DNA of 64,000 nt from assembly GCF_900007165.1 (NCBI RefSeq), contig NZ_CYGY02000004.1:1-64000 (forward strand), in the 5' to 3' direction. Source of the DNA: Paraburkholderia piptadeniae (GTDB taxonomy: Bacteria > Pseudomonadota > Gammaproteobacteria > Burkholderiales > Burkholderiaceae). The notes under the pieces were generated by a model. It did no database searches and was not told the origin of the DNA. It was given only the letters and a program-made list of their open reading frames with translations. Every line of letters begins with the position of its first letter. Positions within the stretch are counted from its first letter, which is position 1. This document shows positions 8,785-17,559 of the stretch, piece after piece. The translations under genes were made by a program, and so were the position numbers.

Positions 8785-9720
8785 TCAGCCAGCGGATTCG
8801 ATGCGGCGATGAATGGTCGGCGCGAGCCGATCGAACGGCAGCGTGCTCGCCGCGATGGCGGCCACATCCCGATACTGCTCGCGGACGATATCGGTCAGCA
8901 CCTGTCCCGGCGGCGCTTCGACGAACACCGTTGCGCCCATTTCGACCATCAGCGTCAACGCGTCGAACCAGCGGACCGTGTAGCGCATGTTGGTCGCCAG
9001 ATCGTCGCGGATGGCGTCGGCCGTATGCAGCGCGCGGCCGCCGCGATTGCCGACGTAGAGACTCGAAGGCGCGCGAAACGGCACGCTGCGCGCATAGTCG
9101 GTCAGCGCGTCGGCGGCTGCGGCTAGCAGTTCGCAATGCGACGGCACGCTGACGACAAGCCGCGTCGCCTTGCGCGCGCCTGTCGCCAGCGCGCGCTCGA
9201 TGAACGCATCGAGCGCACGGTTCGATCCCGCGACGACGATCTGGCGCGGCGCATTCACGTTGCCGACGTACACGCGCTCATTGCTGTCACGCGCTTGCGC
9301 ATCGGCGAGCCGTTCGACTTCGTGCTCGGTCATTCCCGCAATCGCCGCGAGTCCGTAGCCGCTGGGGTAGGCGTCTTCCATCAGCTCGGCGCGCTTGCGG
9401 ACCATCAGCAGCGCATCGGCGAACGCGATCGAGCCGCAGCTGACAGCCGCAGCATACGCGCCCACCGACAGGCCCGCGCTGATCTCCGGCGCGAGTCCTT
9501 CGGCTTCGAGCGCGCGCTGCATCGCGACGCCTGCGATCAGCAAGCCCGTCTGCACGGCGACGGTCGATTCGAGCGCCGTCGGCGTGTCGAGCGTGAGCAC
9601 ATCGACGCCGAGCGTCTGCGATGCCTCATCGAGCGTCGTGCGAATCGCGGCATGGTCGCCGAGACGATGCAAGAAGCCTTCGGATTGCGCGCCCTGACCA
9701 GGAAAGAGAAACGCGAGCAT
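8785..9720 (-). CDS. mdcH: Malonate decarboxylase subunit epsilon, malonyl-CoA:ACP transacylase (MdcH)
   Basis: This 311-residue protein has the acyltransferase fold of FabD. It begins MLAFLFPGQGAQ, carries the nucleophile Ser85 in GLSVGAYAA and a later SVPSHCELL histidine block. In malonate decarboxylase it loads malonyl onto the acyl carrier subunit to start the cycle. It is the last gene of the mdc operon. Its ATG shares a base with the mdcG stop (TGATG), so the two are translationally coupled. This overlap decides the start, even though the frame is open much further upstream. Confidence 0.93.
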   Translation of the reverse strand: MLAFLFPGQGAQSEGFLHRLGDHAAIRTTLDEASQTLGVDVLTLDTPTALESTVAVQTGLLIAGVAMQRALEAEGLAPEISAGLSVGAYAAAVSCGSIAFADALLMVRKRAELMEDAYPSGYGLAAIAGMTEHEVERLADAQARDSNERVYVGNVNAPRQIVVAGSNRALDAFIERALATGARKATRLVVSVPSHCELLAAAADALTDYARSVPFRAPSSLYVGNRGGRALHTADAIRDDLATNMRYTVRWFDALTLMVEMGATVFVEAPPGQVLTDIVREQYRDVAAIAASTLPFDRLAPTIHRRIESAG

Positions 9721-10424
9721 CAGCGACCCGCCTGCGTGTGAACCCGCGCCCACGGATCGGCGACGAGCCGTGGACCGCTCGCGTCTCGTGCCATCACGCG
9801 CGCCTTGCCGGACGCATATTCGACGAGCGCGACGCCGCCCGCTGGCGTTTCGAGTTGCGCGTCGATGCGGATGCCGGCGCGCATCGCATGCGTGTCGAGC
9901 AGGGTTTGCAGTCGCTGCGCTTCGTCGCGTGGAAAATGATTCGGCATCCGTATCAACAGATCGAGATCGCTCGTCGAAGTGACGGTCGGCGTGAAGGTCG
10001 CGAGTTCGAAGCCGACGCTTCCCGTCGGTCCCCATGCGAATGTGTCGAGCGTCGAAGACGAATCACGGCGCAACGCATCCAGCGCGACGAGCGCAGACAA
10101 TGCGCGGCGATCCGCACCGAGCGTCGAAGGCGACGGCAACCCTTCGGGCTTCACCACAGCCTCGATATCGTCGGAGCGCGCCCACGTTCCATACCGCTCG
10201 TTACGCGCCGCGCCGCGCACGCCCACTGCGACAAAACCCGGCGCGACTTGCGCCCGTCTCACGACGACGAACGGCGCACGCGCGAATGCATCGCGGACCC
10301 ACGCCGGCTCGTTGTCGAACGCTTCGAGTCGATGCAAACGCAGAATGTCATGTGGCTGCCAACGCGGGTCGCCTGAAGCGGCCGCATCGTCGAGCGCAAA
10401 CGGAGCAACCGCGCTCTCACGCAT
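9720..10424 (-). CDS. mdcG: Phosphoribosyl-dephospho-CoA transferase (MdcG)
   Basis: This 234-residue enzyme is a nucleotidyltransferase that attaches the 2'-(5''-triphosphoribosyl)-3'-dephospho-CoA prosthetic group to the acyl carrier protein MdcC. The metal-binding motif is TSTSDLDLLIR near residue 165. Other family blocks are GVRGAARNERYGTW and GFELATFTPT. Start and stop are both coupled to neighbours: the ATG at 10424 overlaps the mdcE stop as TGATG, and its own stop overlaps mdcH. An ATG 15 bases upstream exists but is less likely. Confidence 0.92.
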   Translation of the reverse strand: MRESAVAPFALDDAAASGDPRWQPHDILRLHRLEAFDNEPAWVRDAFARAPFVVVRRAQVAPGFVAVGVRGAARNERYGTWARSDDIEAVVKPEGLPSPSTLGADRRALSALVALDALRRDSSSTLDTFAWGPTGSVGFELATFTPTVTSTSDLDLLIRMPNHFPRDEAQRLQTLLDTHAMRAGIRIDAQLETPAGGVALVEYASGKARVMARDASGPRLVADPWARVHTQAGR

Positions 10425-11254
10425 CACGCAGCATCCCACTGCTCGGCGAGCCGACGCCGCACTTCGATCGACGCCGCGCGCGTCTGTTTCGCCGTATCCG
10501 ATTGCAGCCGCCGCGACAGCCCGCGTTCATCGGACCGCGCGCTCTGCACTGATTCGGCCAGCACGCGGCGCACGCGTTCGATCTGTGCATCGGTCGGCGC
10601 GTCGGCATCGACGCCTTCGATCAGCATGTCGAGCAGCCCGAGCTTCGCGAACGACGCCATCGTGTACGACATCGGCGTGATCGTTTCGCCGAGCTTGTCG
10701 AGTTCCTCGACGGTGCGTCGCGTGACGCGCGCGGCCGCTTCCTTGCCCATCGCGTGCACCATCGTGCCCGGCGCGTCGAGCGCGACGATCCGGTTCGCCT
10801 GATAGCCGTGCGCGAGGAACGCGCCCGACATCGCCGGTCCGACGATCAATGCGACGACGGGATGCCCGGCATCGCGCGCGCTCGCATACGCATCGACGGC
10901 CGACGCGCACGCGAGATGAATGCCGAGCGTCTCTTCGCGATAGCCGTACGCCTGGCTCTTCACATCGACGATCGCGACGATGGGGCGCTTGCGGTCCGAC
11001 GACGCATCGCACGCGATGACATCGCGCACCGCTTGCGCGAGCCGCCAGCCCTGTTCGAGGCCGACGACGTTGTCGGTTGCGCGCGGAAAGCGGTTGTCCG
11101 GATCGGGCACGACGGCGATGAAGCGTGCCGCTTCGCTGCCAAGCGCGCCATCGGCGGACCAGACGGGCGCGGCAACGGCTGTGTCGCCCGCGAGCGCCTT
11201 GAACCAGCGCATGCCGCGTGTGAGGGTCTCGTTGTTGCTCGTTGGGCTCATCAT
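10424..11254 (-). CDS. mdcE: Malonate decarboxylase subunit gamma (MdcE)
   Basis: This 276-residue protein is the second half of the carboxyltransferase-like decarboxylase pair. With MdcD it releases CO2 from malonyl-ACP. Seen in the sequence are the crotonase-like core phrases VKSQAYGYREETLGIH, PVVALIVGPAMSGAFLAHGYQ and DAPGTMVHAMGKEAAARVT. Its ATG overlaps the mdcD stop by four bases (ATGA). An adjacent ATG at 11251 is also possible. The length agrees with known MdcE proteins. Confidence 0.93.
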   Translation of the reverse strand: MMSPTSNNETLTRGMRWFKALAGDTAVAAPVWSADGALGSEAARFIAVVPDPDNRFPRATDNVVGLEQGWRLAQAVRDVIACDASSDRKRPIVAIVDVKSQAYGYREETLGIHLACASAVDAYASARDAGHPVVALIVGPAMSGAFLAHGYQANRIVALDAPGTMVHAMGKEAAARVTRRTVEELDKLGETITPMSYTMASFAKLGLLDMLIEGVDADAPTDAQIERVRRVLAESVQSARSDERGLSRRLQSDTAKQTRAASIEVRRRLAEQWDAA

Positions 11255-12135
11255 TGCTCCTTGCGCGGCGCGGCCGTCGAGTCTGGTTCGAACACCTCAC
11301 GCATCGTGTCCGGCGATACGTTCGCGGGATCGATCCGCGCAAGCCGCTCCAGATACACCGACACCTGCTCGCTGCGATGCGCCGCGGGCACGCCGCGCGC
11401 GAACGCATCGCGAATCGCTGCGCGGATCGCGTGCGCGTCGTCGTCGACGAGCGCGTCGGCGAGTCCCGTCGCCACGCGCTGCTCGCCGCCGATCATCTGC
11501 CACACGCGGCGCCGGTCGCTTGCATCGAGCTCTTCGATGCCCGCTTCCTGCTCGATCACTTCGGGGCCGTTCATGCCGAGCCGCCCCTGTTTCGTCGCGA
11601 TCAGATACGAGCACAGCCCGGCCGCGAGCGACATGCCGCCAAAGCAGCCGACCATCCCCGCGATCACGCCGACGACGGGCACATGACGCCGCAACGCGAC
11701 GATCGCCGCCTGGATTTCCGCGATCACGGCGAGCCCGAGATTCGCTTCCTGCAAGCGCACGCCGCCCGTTTCGAACAGCACGACGGGCCGCACGATCTTG
11801 CCGCGCTTGCAATCGCGCAGCGCGAGCTCGAGCGCTGCTGCGATCTTGCTGCCCGATACTTCGCCGATGCTGCCGCCTTGGAACGCGGACTCGATCGCGG
11901 CGATCACGGCGGGCTCGCCGTCGATCGTGCCGCGCGCGATCACGGCGCCGTCGTCGGCCTGACAGACGATGCCTTGCAACGGCAGCCACGGCGATCCGAT
12001 GCGATCGAACGGACCGAGCAGTTCGCGGAACGTGCCTTCGTCGAGGAGCGCGCGCGCCCGCTCGCGCGCGGGCAGCTCGATGAAGCTGTCGCGCAGCGCC
12101 GGCGCGGGCGCGACGGATGTCATCGTCGTGCTCAT
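11251..12135 (-). CDS. mdcD: Malonate decarboxylase subunit beta (MdcD)
   Basis: This 294-residue carboxyltransferase-like subunit pairs with MdcE in the malonyl-ACP decarboxylase. Typical blocks include ESAFQGGSIGEVSGSKIAAA, VVLFETGGVRLQEANLGL and GMVGCFGGMSLAAGLCS, the last forming the oxyanion region of the crotonase fold. Its start overlaps the mdcC stop (ATGA). It sits in the conserved order B-C-D-E of malonate decarboxylase operons. Confidence 0.94.
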   Translation of the reverse strand: MSTTMTSVAPAPALRDSFIELPARERARALLDEGTFRELLGPFDRIGSPWLPLQGIVCQADDGAVIARGTIDGEPAVIAAIESAFQGGSIGEVSGSKIAAALELALRDCKRGKIVRPVVLFETGGVRLQEANLGLAVIAEIQAAIVALRRHVPVVGVIAGMVGCFGGMSLAAGLCSYLIATKQGRLGMNGPEVIEQEAGIEELDASDRRRVWQMIGGEQRVATGLADALVDDDAHAIRAAIRDAFARGVPAAHRSEQVSVYLERLARIDPANVSPDTMREVFEPDSTAAPRKEQ

Positions 12136-12446
12136 GCGCTCGCTCCCTGGTCGTTCGCTTCGGCGGCTTCGACTGCTTCCGCGAGACGCAGCGCGACGAC
12201 GCCCGGCGTCGCGCCGAAGTCGTTGATTTCGATGTGCGCGGCGCCGTCATAGCGCGTGAAGAAGCGGTCGAGCACGCTCTTCCAGATATGCCCGTAACCG
12301 TCGACGCTGGTGCGTACCGTCACCGACGCCTTCATCGCGTCGGCGGGCGACAGCAGCACTTCGAGATCCCCCGAGCCGACGACGCCCACATGCGCGCGTG
12401 TCGTGATCGCGCGTTGCGCCGGATAGTCGAATGTCATCTGTTCCAT
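12132..12446 (-). CDS. mdcC: Malonate decarboxylase acyl carrier protein (MdcC)
   Basis: This 104-residue protein is the delta subunit that carries the acetyl or malonyl group. The prosthetic group site is Ser25 in VVGSGDLEVLL, the same position and motif as in the Klebsiella protein. The start at 12446 (MEQMTFDYP) lies 5 bases after the mdcB stop, with GGGAG upstream, and matches the family's N-terminus. Much longer open frame upstream is out of frame with mdcB and not real. Confidence 0.93.
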   Translation of the reverse strand: MEQMTFDYPAQRAITTRAHVGVVGSGDLEVLLSPADAMKASVTVRTSVDGYGHIWKSVLDRFFTRYDGAAHIEINDFGATPGVVALRLAEAVEAAEANDQGASA

Positions 12447-12451
12447 CAGTT

Positions 12452-13432
12452 TCAGCTCCCGCTGGCCGCGCGATGGGCCAGCCTGTCGATGAAGAGGGTG
12501 GCGGCGAGCAGATCGGCCGCTCCGCCGGGAGAAGCGTTGAGCGACAGCAGCTCGGAGTCGAGCGCATCGAGCGCCGCGCGTCCCGCCGCCGTAGATGTGC
12601 CGCCCGCCGCGAGCACGACGTGCGCGCCGCGCTGACCCGCGCGCAGACCGGCGAGACCCGCGCGATGCAGCAGGCACGTATCGTCGAGCGAGGCCATGAT
12701 CGCGAGCAGCGCGTCAAGACGCGCGTCGTCCTCGCGGATGCCCTTCGCGCGCGCCGCGCGCAGTGCGGGCAGACCGACGCCGATCACATGCGGAAAGCCG
12801 TCCTGCGCTTCCTGTCGTGCGCCGCCGACGCCATACCGCCGACGCACTCGCTCGCCGTGGCTGTCGGCGGGCGAGGCGAAGCGATCGGGAAAGCAGGCGA
12901 TCTGCGCGGCGAGTTCGCAGACGCGTGCAGCATGCGAGTGTGCATGCGCATGCGCGTGGACATGTGCGTACGGCGTCAGCGCCGGCGTTGCAAGCTGAGC
13001 GTCTTCGTCGAACACGATGGCCGCGCCCGCGACCAGCAGGCCGACGATCCATATCGCGCCGCGATGTGCATTGCTGCCGTCCGTCGCGCGCATCATGTCC
13101 TGTTCGCCCGCGCGTCCGAGCTGCGCGAGTTCCGTGCGCAGCGTCGCGGACGGCATGCGGCCACGCGAGGCGCGCGCGAGCGCCGCGAACGTCGGTTCGA
13201 GCGCGCGCGCCGAGCGCAGCATCAGCGGCAAGTCGAGATCGCGATGCGCGCCGCTGCCGCGCGCATCGACGAGCGCGGGCTTCGGTGTCAGTTGCGCTTC
13301 TTCGATCAGCGAAGCGACGGCGAGATCAGCGAGCGTCGTGTCGGACAGCGCGCCGCACCGGCGGCCGAAATCTTCGACGCGCGCGCGGCGAACAGCAGCC
13401 GCTTCCGAACGCAAGGTGGAAAGCAAGCCCAT
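12452..13432 (-). CDS. mdcB: Triphosphoribosyl-dephospho-CoA synthase (MdcB) with a His-rich insert
   Basis: This 326-residue CitG-family enzyme makes the precursor of the MdcC prosthetic group from ATP and dephospho-CoA. Family blocks are [20 protein letters not shown] near residue 48, [15 protein letters not shown] near 119 and a C-terminal [17 protein letters not shown]. Between the second and third blocks lies a stretch with six histidines in eleven residues (157-167, [11 protein letters not shown]). It is odd for this family and could bind metal. The gene lies 4 bases after mdcA. The rest of the protein is of normal length. Confidence 0.92.
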   Translation of the reverse strand: MGLLSTLRSEAAAVRRARVEDFGRRCGALSDTTLADLAVASLIEEAQLTPKPALVDARGSGAHRDLDLPLMLRSARALEPTFAALARASRGRMPSATLRTELAQLGRAGEQDMMRATDGSNAHRGAIWIVGLLVAGAAIVFDEDAQLATPALTPYAHVHAHAHAHSHAARVCELAAQIACFPDRFASPADSHGERVRRRYGVGGARQEAQDGFPHVIGVGLPALRAARAKGIREDDARLDALLAIMASLDDTCLLHRAGLAGLRAGQRGAHVVLAAGGTSTAAGRAALDALDSELLSLNASPGGAADLLAATLFIDRLAHRAASGS

Positions 13433-13436
13433 CGCG

Positions 13437-15128
13437 TCACCAGCTACGGAAGCGCGCTGGCGGCGTATAGAGTCCGCCCGACCAGGTGACGAGATCGTCG
13501 ATGCTGCGCGCCGCGAGCAGCGAGCGCTTCGCTTCGCCGCGCCGGATGCCGAGGTCTTCCGGATACGCGACGATGCCCCGGCGGCGCAGCTCGGCCGTCT
13601 TTTCAGGCTTCGCGCGCAAGCCGATGGGCGTCACGCCCGCGACGGCGGCAACGGCAGCGCGCCGCTCATCGATGCCTTCCGCCTTGTGCAGATGCGCGAT
13701 GCCTTCTTCCGTGACGACGTGGCTCACGTCGTCGCCGTAGATCATCACGGGCGCGACGGGCATGCCGCTTTTCGCGCCGACGGCGACGGCATCGAGTTCA
13801 TCGACGAAGGTCGGCTCGCCGCCTTTCTTGTACGTTTCGGCCAGTTGGACGACGAGCTTCTTGCCGCGCGACACGGGGCCCTGGTCCTTCAGCAGCTTGA
13901 GCCACGCTTCGCTCGAATGACGCCGGCCGCGCGGATCGTGTCCCATGTTCGGCGCGCCGCCGAAGCCCGCGAGACGCCCGCGCGTGACCGTCGACGAATT
14001 TGCGTCGCCGTCGATCTGCAGCGTCGAGCCGATGAAGAGGTCCACGCCGTACTGCCCCGCGAGCTGGCACAGCACGCGGTTCGAGCGCAGCGTGCCGTCG
14101 TTGCCCGTGAAGAACACATCGGGTCGCGCTTCGATATACGCCTCCATGCCGACTTCGCTGCCGAAGCAATGCACGCTCTCGACCCAGCCGGACTCGATCG
14201 CGGGAATCAGCGTCGGATGCGGATTGAGCGTCCAGTTGCGGCAGATCTTGCCCTTGAGGCCGAGCGATTCGCCATAGGTGGGCAGCAGCAGTTCGATCGC
14301 GGCGGTGTCAAAGCCAATGCCGTGATTCAGCGACGAAATTCCATACGGCGCGTAGATGCCCTTGATGACCATCATCGCGGTGAGCACCTGCAAGTCGCCG
14401 ATGTGGCGCGGATCGCGCGTGAAAAGCGGCTCGACGGCGAACGGGCGGTCGGCCTGCACGACCACGTCGACCCACGACGCCGGAATATCGACGCGCGGCA
14501 GTTCATCGACGATCTCGTTGACCTGCACGATCACGATGCCATGCCGGAACGCAGCGGCCTCGGCGATGGTCGGCGTGTCTTCCGTATTCGGGCCGGTGTA
14601 GAGATTGCCGTGACGGTCGGCCTTTTCCGCGCACAGCAGCGCGACGTGCGGCGTGAGGTCGACGAACATGCGCGCATACAGTTCGACGTACGTATAGATC
14701 GCGCCGATTTCGAGCTGGCCGTCTTCGAGCAGTTGCGCGACGCGCAGGCTTTGCGGACCGGCAAACGAGAAATCGACCTTGTGCGCGATGTTCTTTTCGA
14801 AGAGCGTCAGATGCTCGGGCCGGCTGATGCTCGAAATCAGCAGATGCACGTTGTGCACCTTCTGCGGATCGACTTTCGCGAACGAGCGCGACAGGAAGTC
14901 GGCCTGCTTCTGGTTGTCGCCTTCGAGCGCGACGCGGTCGCCGGGACGGATCAGCGTTTCGAGCGCATCGACGATGCGCGCGGCGGGAAGAATCCCGTCT
15001 TCGAGCCAGGGCTCGATCGCGGCGAGCCGGCGTCTTTTCTCGTCGCGCCTGGTGGTCCATGAGCGCGCGGCAGGCGCTTCCGTTGCCTGTGCCAATTCGA
15101 GCTTGGCTGACTCGACTCGTTGATTCAT
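13437..15128 (-). CDS. mdcA: Malonate decarboxylase subunit alpha (MdcA)
   Basis: This 563-residue acetyl-S-ACP:malonate ACP transferase exchanges acetate for malonate on the carrier protein. Characteristic segments are [71 protein letters not shown] and [18 protein letters not shown]. It is the first structural gene of the operon and starts 7 bases after the GntR regulator stop codon. The GGGAG in the last codons of the regulator gene serves as its ribosome site. Confidence 0.95.
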   Translation of the reverse strand: MNQRVESAKLELAQATEAPAARSWTTRRDEKRRRLAAIEPWLEDGILPAARIVDALETLIRPGDRVALEGDNQKQADFLSRSFAKVDPQKVHNVHLLISSISRPEHLTLFEKNIAHKVDFSFAGPQSLRVAQLLEDGQLEIGAIYTYVELYARMFVDLTPHVALLCAEKADRHGNLYTGPNTEDTPTIAEAAAFRHGIVIVQVNEIVDELPRVDIPASWVDVVVQADRPFAVEPLFTRDPRHIGDLQVLTAMMVIKGIYAPYGISSLNHGIGFDTAAIELLLPTYGESLGLKGKICRNWTLNPHPTLIPAIESGWVESVHCFGSEVGMEAYIEARPDVFFTGNDGTLRSNRVLCQLAGQYGVDLFIGSTLQIDGDANSSTVTRGRLAGFGGAPNMGHDPRGRRHSSEAWLKLLKDQGPVSRGKKLVVQLAETYKKGGEPTFVDELDAVAVGAKSGMPVAPVMIYGDDVSHVVTEEGIAHLHKAEGIDERRAAVAAVAGVTPIGLRAKPEKTAELRRRGIVAYPEDLGIRRGEAKRSLLAARSIDDLVTWSGGLYTPPARFRSW

Positions 15129-15135
15129 CGGCGCT

Positions 15136-15918
15136 TCAACTCCCGATAATGGATGGAGTGCGCGCGGGCCGTCCGCGCCGTCGGCGCGGGGCCGCCTCGG
15201 CGGCTTCGGCTTGCGCGCGCTCCGTCAAGAAACGATAGACAAACTCGCCCGTGCCCAGCAGGTGCGCCGATACGAGCGCTTGCGCGGCCGCGACATCCTT
15301 GCGCTCGACGGCCGCGAGGATCTCGGCGTGCTCGGCATCGGACGCGCCCTTGTACTCGGGCATGCCGAACTTGAGTCGCAGATAGCGCTCGCCGCGCCGG
15401 TGCAGCGACGAGATCATCTCGGCCAGTTGCGGGCGGTTCGCGGGCGCGTACAGGCAGGTGTGGAACGCCTCGTTGCGCGTCACGTAAAGCGCGGGGTCCG
15501 GCTCGCTCTCGGCCGCTTTGCAGAGCGCCGCCGCTTCGGCGAGCGTCGCGGCCGTGTGATTCGGAATCGCGAGCGCGATCGCGAGGCTTTCGAGCGCCGA
15601 GCGGATCTCATAGATCTCGCGTGCTTCGTCGGGCGTCAGTCGCGCGACGGTCGCGCCCTTGTTCATCTCGACCTTGACCCAGCCTTCGCTTTCCAGCTGA
15701 CGCAAGGCTTCGCGCACGGGAATCGCGCTGACCGAAAAATGGCGCGCGATCGCGTCCTGGCGCAGCGGCGCGCCGGGCGCGAGCGTGCCGTCGATGATCG
15801 CCGCGCGCAGCGCTTCCGCGATCACGCGCGGCGTGCTGGCCCGCGGCGTGTACGCCGTCGGCAGAAGAGGAGCGCACGGAGCGCTCTCCAGGGGAAAACC
15901 ATCGGTTGCGTCGTTCAT
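15136..15918 (-). CDS. GntR-family (FCD domain) regulator, first gene of the mdc operon
   Basis: This 260-residue protein has an N-terminal winged helix (about 30-95; LRQDAIARHFSVSAIPVREAL) and an all-helical FCD effector domain (about 105-230). The metal- or acid-binding residues include RNEAFHTCLY and AEHAEILAAV. It belongs to the FadR subgroup. The Klebsiella mdc regulator is LysR-type, so this lineage has swapped regulators. It is co-transcribed with mdcA and divergent from the MFS gene at 16094. It probably represses both and responds to malonate or a derivative. That role is inference. The C-terminal tail is Arg/Ala-rich. Confidence 0.9.
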   Translation of the reverse strand: MNDATDGFPLESAPCAPLLPTAYTPRASTPRVIAEALRAAIIDGTLAPGAPLRQDAIARHFSVSAIPVREALRQLESEGWVKVEMNKGATVARLTPDEAREIYEIRSALESLAIALAIPNHTAATLAEAAALCKAAESEPDPALYVTRNEAFHTCLYAPANRPQLAEMISSLHRRGERYLRLKFGMPEYKGASDAEHAEILAAVERKDVAAAQALVSAHLLGTGEFVYRFLTERAQAEAAEAAPRRRRGRPARTPSIIGS

Positions 15919-16093
15919 GACATCAAATATTATATATAAAAATGAACAATTTCCAGCGGGACAAACCCGGGGTTTTCAAGAGGCACGGCGCTGACGCGCT
16001 TCCACTCGCGCATGCGGCTTCCCGGCATGCAGGGGGAGCCGCTGCGTCGTGACGGTCACCCAATCCAACCGTAGCACTTGGAGGAGCAGGAGC
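15919..16093. promoter_or_regulatory. Divergent promoter region of the mdc operon and MFS gene, with palindromic operator candidate
   Basis: TTATATATAA at 15930-15939 is a perfect 10-base palindrome in a very AT-rich patch, 12-21 bases before the GntR start codon. In a region that is otherwise over 60% GC it stands out. It could be both the -10 area and the GntR binding site. The MFS gene has AGGAG just before its ATG at 16094. Confidence 0.5.
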
Positions 16094-17398
16094 ATGAATT
16101 CATCGATATCGGACCGGGCAGGAACCCTCCGGCAGCGTACACCGCTCAACCGGTCGCAGATTGCCGGATTCTGGGGCGCCTGGGCGGGCTGGACGCTGGA
16201 CGGGATGGACTCGTTCATCTACGCGCTGGTGCTGACGCCCGCGCTCACCGAGTTGCTGCCGCGCTCGGGCTATGCGGCAACGCCCGCGAACGTCGGCCTG
16301 GCCGGTTCGATCCTGTTTGCGCTCTTCCTTGTCGGGTGGGGTCTGTCGTTCATCTGGGGGCCGCTCGCGGACCGCTTCGGCCGCACGAAAGTGCTGGCGG
16401 GCACCATCTTCACGTTCGCGATCTTTACCGGGCTGTCGGCGACGGCGCACAACGTGTGGGAACTGGGCATCTTCCGCTTCATTGCGGGCGTCGGCATCGG
16501 CGGCGAGTGGGCGCTGGCGGGCACCTACGTCGCGGAGTCGTGGCCCGAGGACCGGCGCAAGATGGGCGCGGGCTACCTGCAGACGGGCTATTACGCGGGC
16601 TTCTTTCTGGCCGCTGCGCTCAACTACACGGTCGGCGTGCACTTCGGCTGGCGCGCGATGTTCCTGACGGGCGCCGTGCCCGTGTTCGTCGCGATCATGA
16701 TCCTCACGCGCGTGAAGGAGTCGGACAAGTGGAAGAGGGCGGAAGCGCGCGACGTGGTGCACGTGAAGCCGATGCGCGAAATCTTCGGGCGGACCTATCG
16801 CCGCCGCACGTGGGTCGCTTGCGCGCTGTTGACCATCGCGATCATCGGCTTGTGGGCGGGCGCCGTGTATGAGCCGTCGGCTGTGATCCAGCTCGCGGCG
16901 CGCGCCGGCATGTCAAAGCCCGAAGCGACGAAGATGGCGTCGATGGCGACGGGCCTGCTGTCGATCGGCACGATTCTCGGCTGCCTCGCGCTGCCGCCGC
17001 TCGCCGAACGCATCGGCCGCAAGAAGACGCTTGCCGTCTATTTCGCGGGCATGGCCGTGTCGATCGTCGGCAGCTTCGGCTGGGCGTTCTATCTGCCGAA
17101 CGGGCTCGCGCCGTTCATCGCGTGGCTTTTCGTGCTCGGCTTCTTCGGCGGCAACTTCGCGCTCTTCAGCCTGTGGCTGCCGGAGCAATTCGAGACCCGC
17201 GTGCGCGCGACGGCGTTTGCGTTCTGCACGTCGTTCGGCCGCTTCGTCGGCGCGGGCGTGAACTTCCTGCTCGGCGCCGCCGTGCTCAACATGCACACGC
17301 TCGGCGTGCCCGTCGCGCTGACGGCGGTTGCGTTCATCGTTGGCCTGTTCATCATTCCGCTTGCGCCGGAAACGAAGGGTGAAGAGTTGCCGCAGTAA
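16094..17398 (+). CDS. MFS organic-acid transporter, probable malonate importer
   Basis: This 434-residue protein has 12 membrane segments of the aromatic acid:H+/sialate-type major facilitator group. The first helix carries DGMDSFIYALVL. The signature loop 2-3 reads GPLADRFGRTKVLAG and helix 5 GIGGEWALAGTYVAE. It starts at an ATG with AGGAG 4 bases upstream. It is divergent from the GntR-mdc operon, which lacks the usual MdcF or MdcLM/MadLM transporter. Importing malonate is therefore the most likely job, by inference. The last codons of the gene are included in a 74-bp tandem duplication (17362-17509). Confidence 0.85.
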   Translation: MNSSISDRAGTLRQRTPLNRSQIAGFWGAWAGWTLDGMDSFIYALVLTPALTELLPRSGYAATPANVGLAGSILFALFLVGWGLSFIWGPLADRFGRTKVLAGTIFTFAIFTGLSATAHNVWELGIFRFIAGVGIGGEWALAGTYVAESWPEDRRKMGAGYLQTGYYAGFFLAAALNYTVGVHFGWRAMFLTGAVPVFVAIMILTRVKESDKWKRAEARDVVHVKPMREIFGRTYRRRTWVACALLTIAIIGLWAGAVYEPSAVIQLAARAGMSKPEATKMASMATGLLSIGTILGCLALPPLAERIGRKKTLAVYFAGMAVSIVGSFGWAFYLPNGLAPFIAWLFVLGFFGGNFALFSLWLPEQFETRVRATAFAFCTSFGRFVGAGVNFLLGAAVLNMHTLGVPVALTAVAFIVGLFIIPLAPETKGEELPQ

Positions 17399-17509
17399 CG
17401 GCGTCTCTTCTTACGATCGGCCTGTCCATGCAAACTGCGCCGGAAACGAAGGGAGAGGATCTGCCGCAGTAACAGGTTTTCTTCTATCGGTCGGTCTCTC
17501 CATGCAAAC
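17362..17509. repeat. 74-bp tandem duplication of the MFS gene 3' end
   Basis: Unit 1 (17362-17435) holds the last 11 codons and stop of the MFS gene plus the following spacer. Unit 2 (17436-17509) repeats it with about a dozen changes, including a second out-of-gene copy of the PETKGE-LPQ-stop coding sequence. The second unit ends directly at the terminator hairpin. Confidence 0.85.
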
Positions 17510-17540
17510 GCGGCGCCTCGATGCGCCGCGTTTCGTTTTT
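17506..17540 (+). terminator. Rho-independent terminator after the MFS gene
   Basis: AAACGCGGCGC (17506-17516) pairs perfectly with GCGCCGCGTTT (17523-17533) across a 6-base loop. TTTCGTTTTT at 17531-17540 forms the U-tract. This 11-bp stem with a T-run is a textbook intrinsic terminator for plus-strand transcription. Confidence 0.88.
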
Positions 17541-17559
17541 CTGCCTTCGCTCGCGACGC

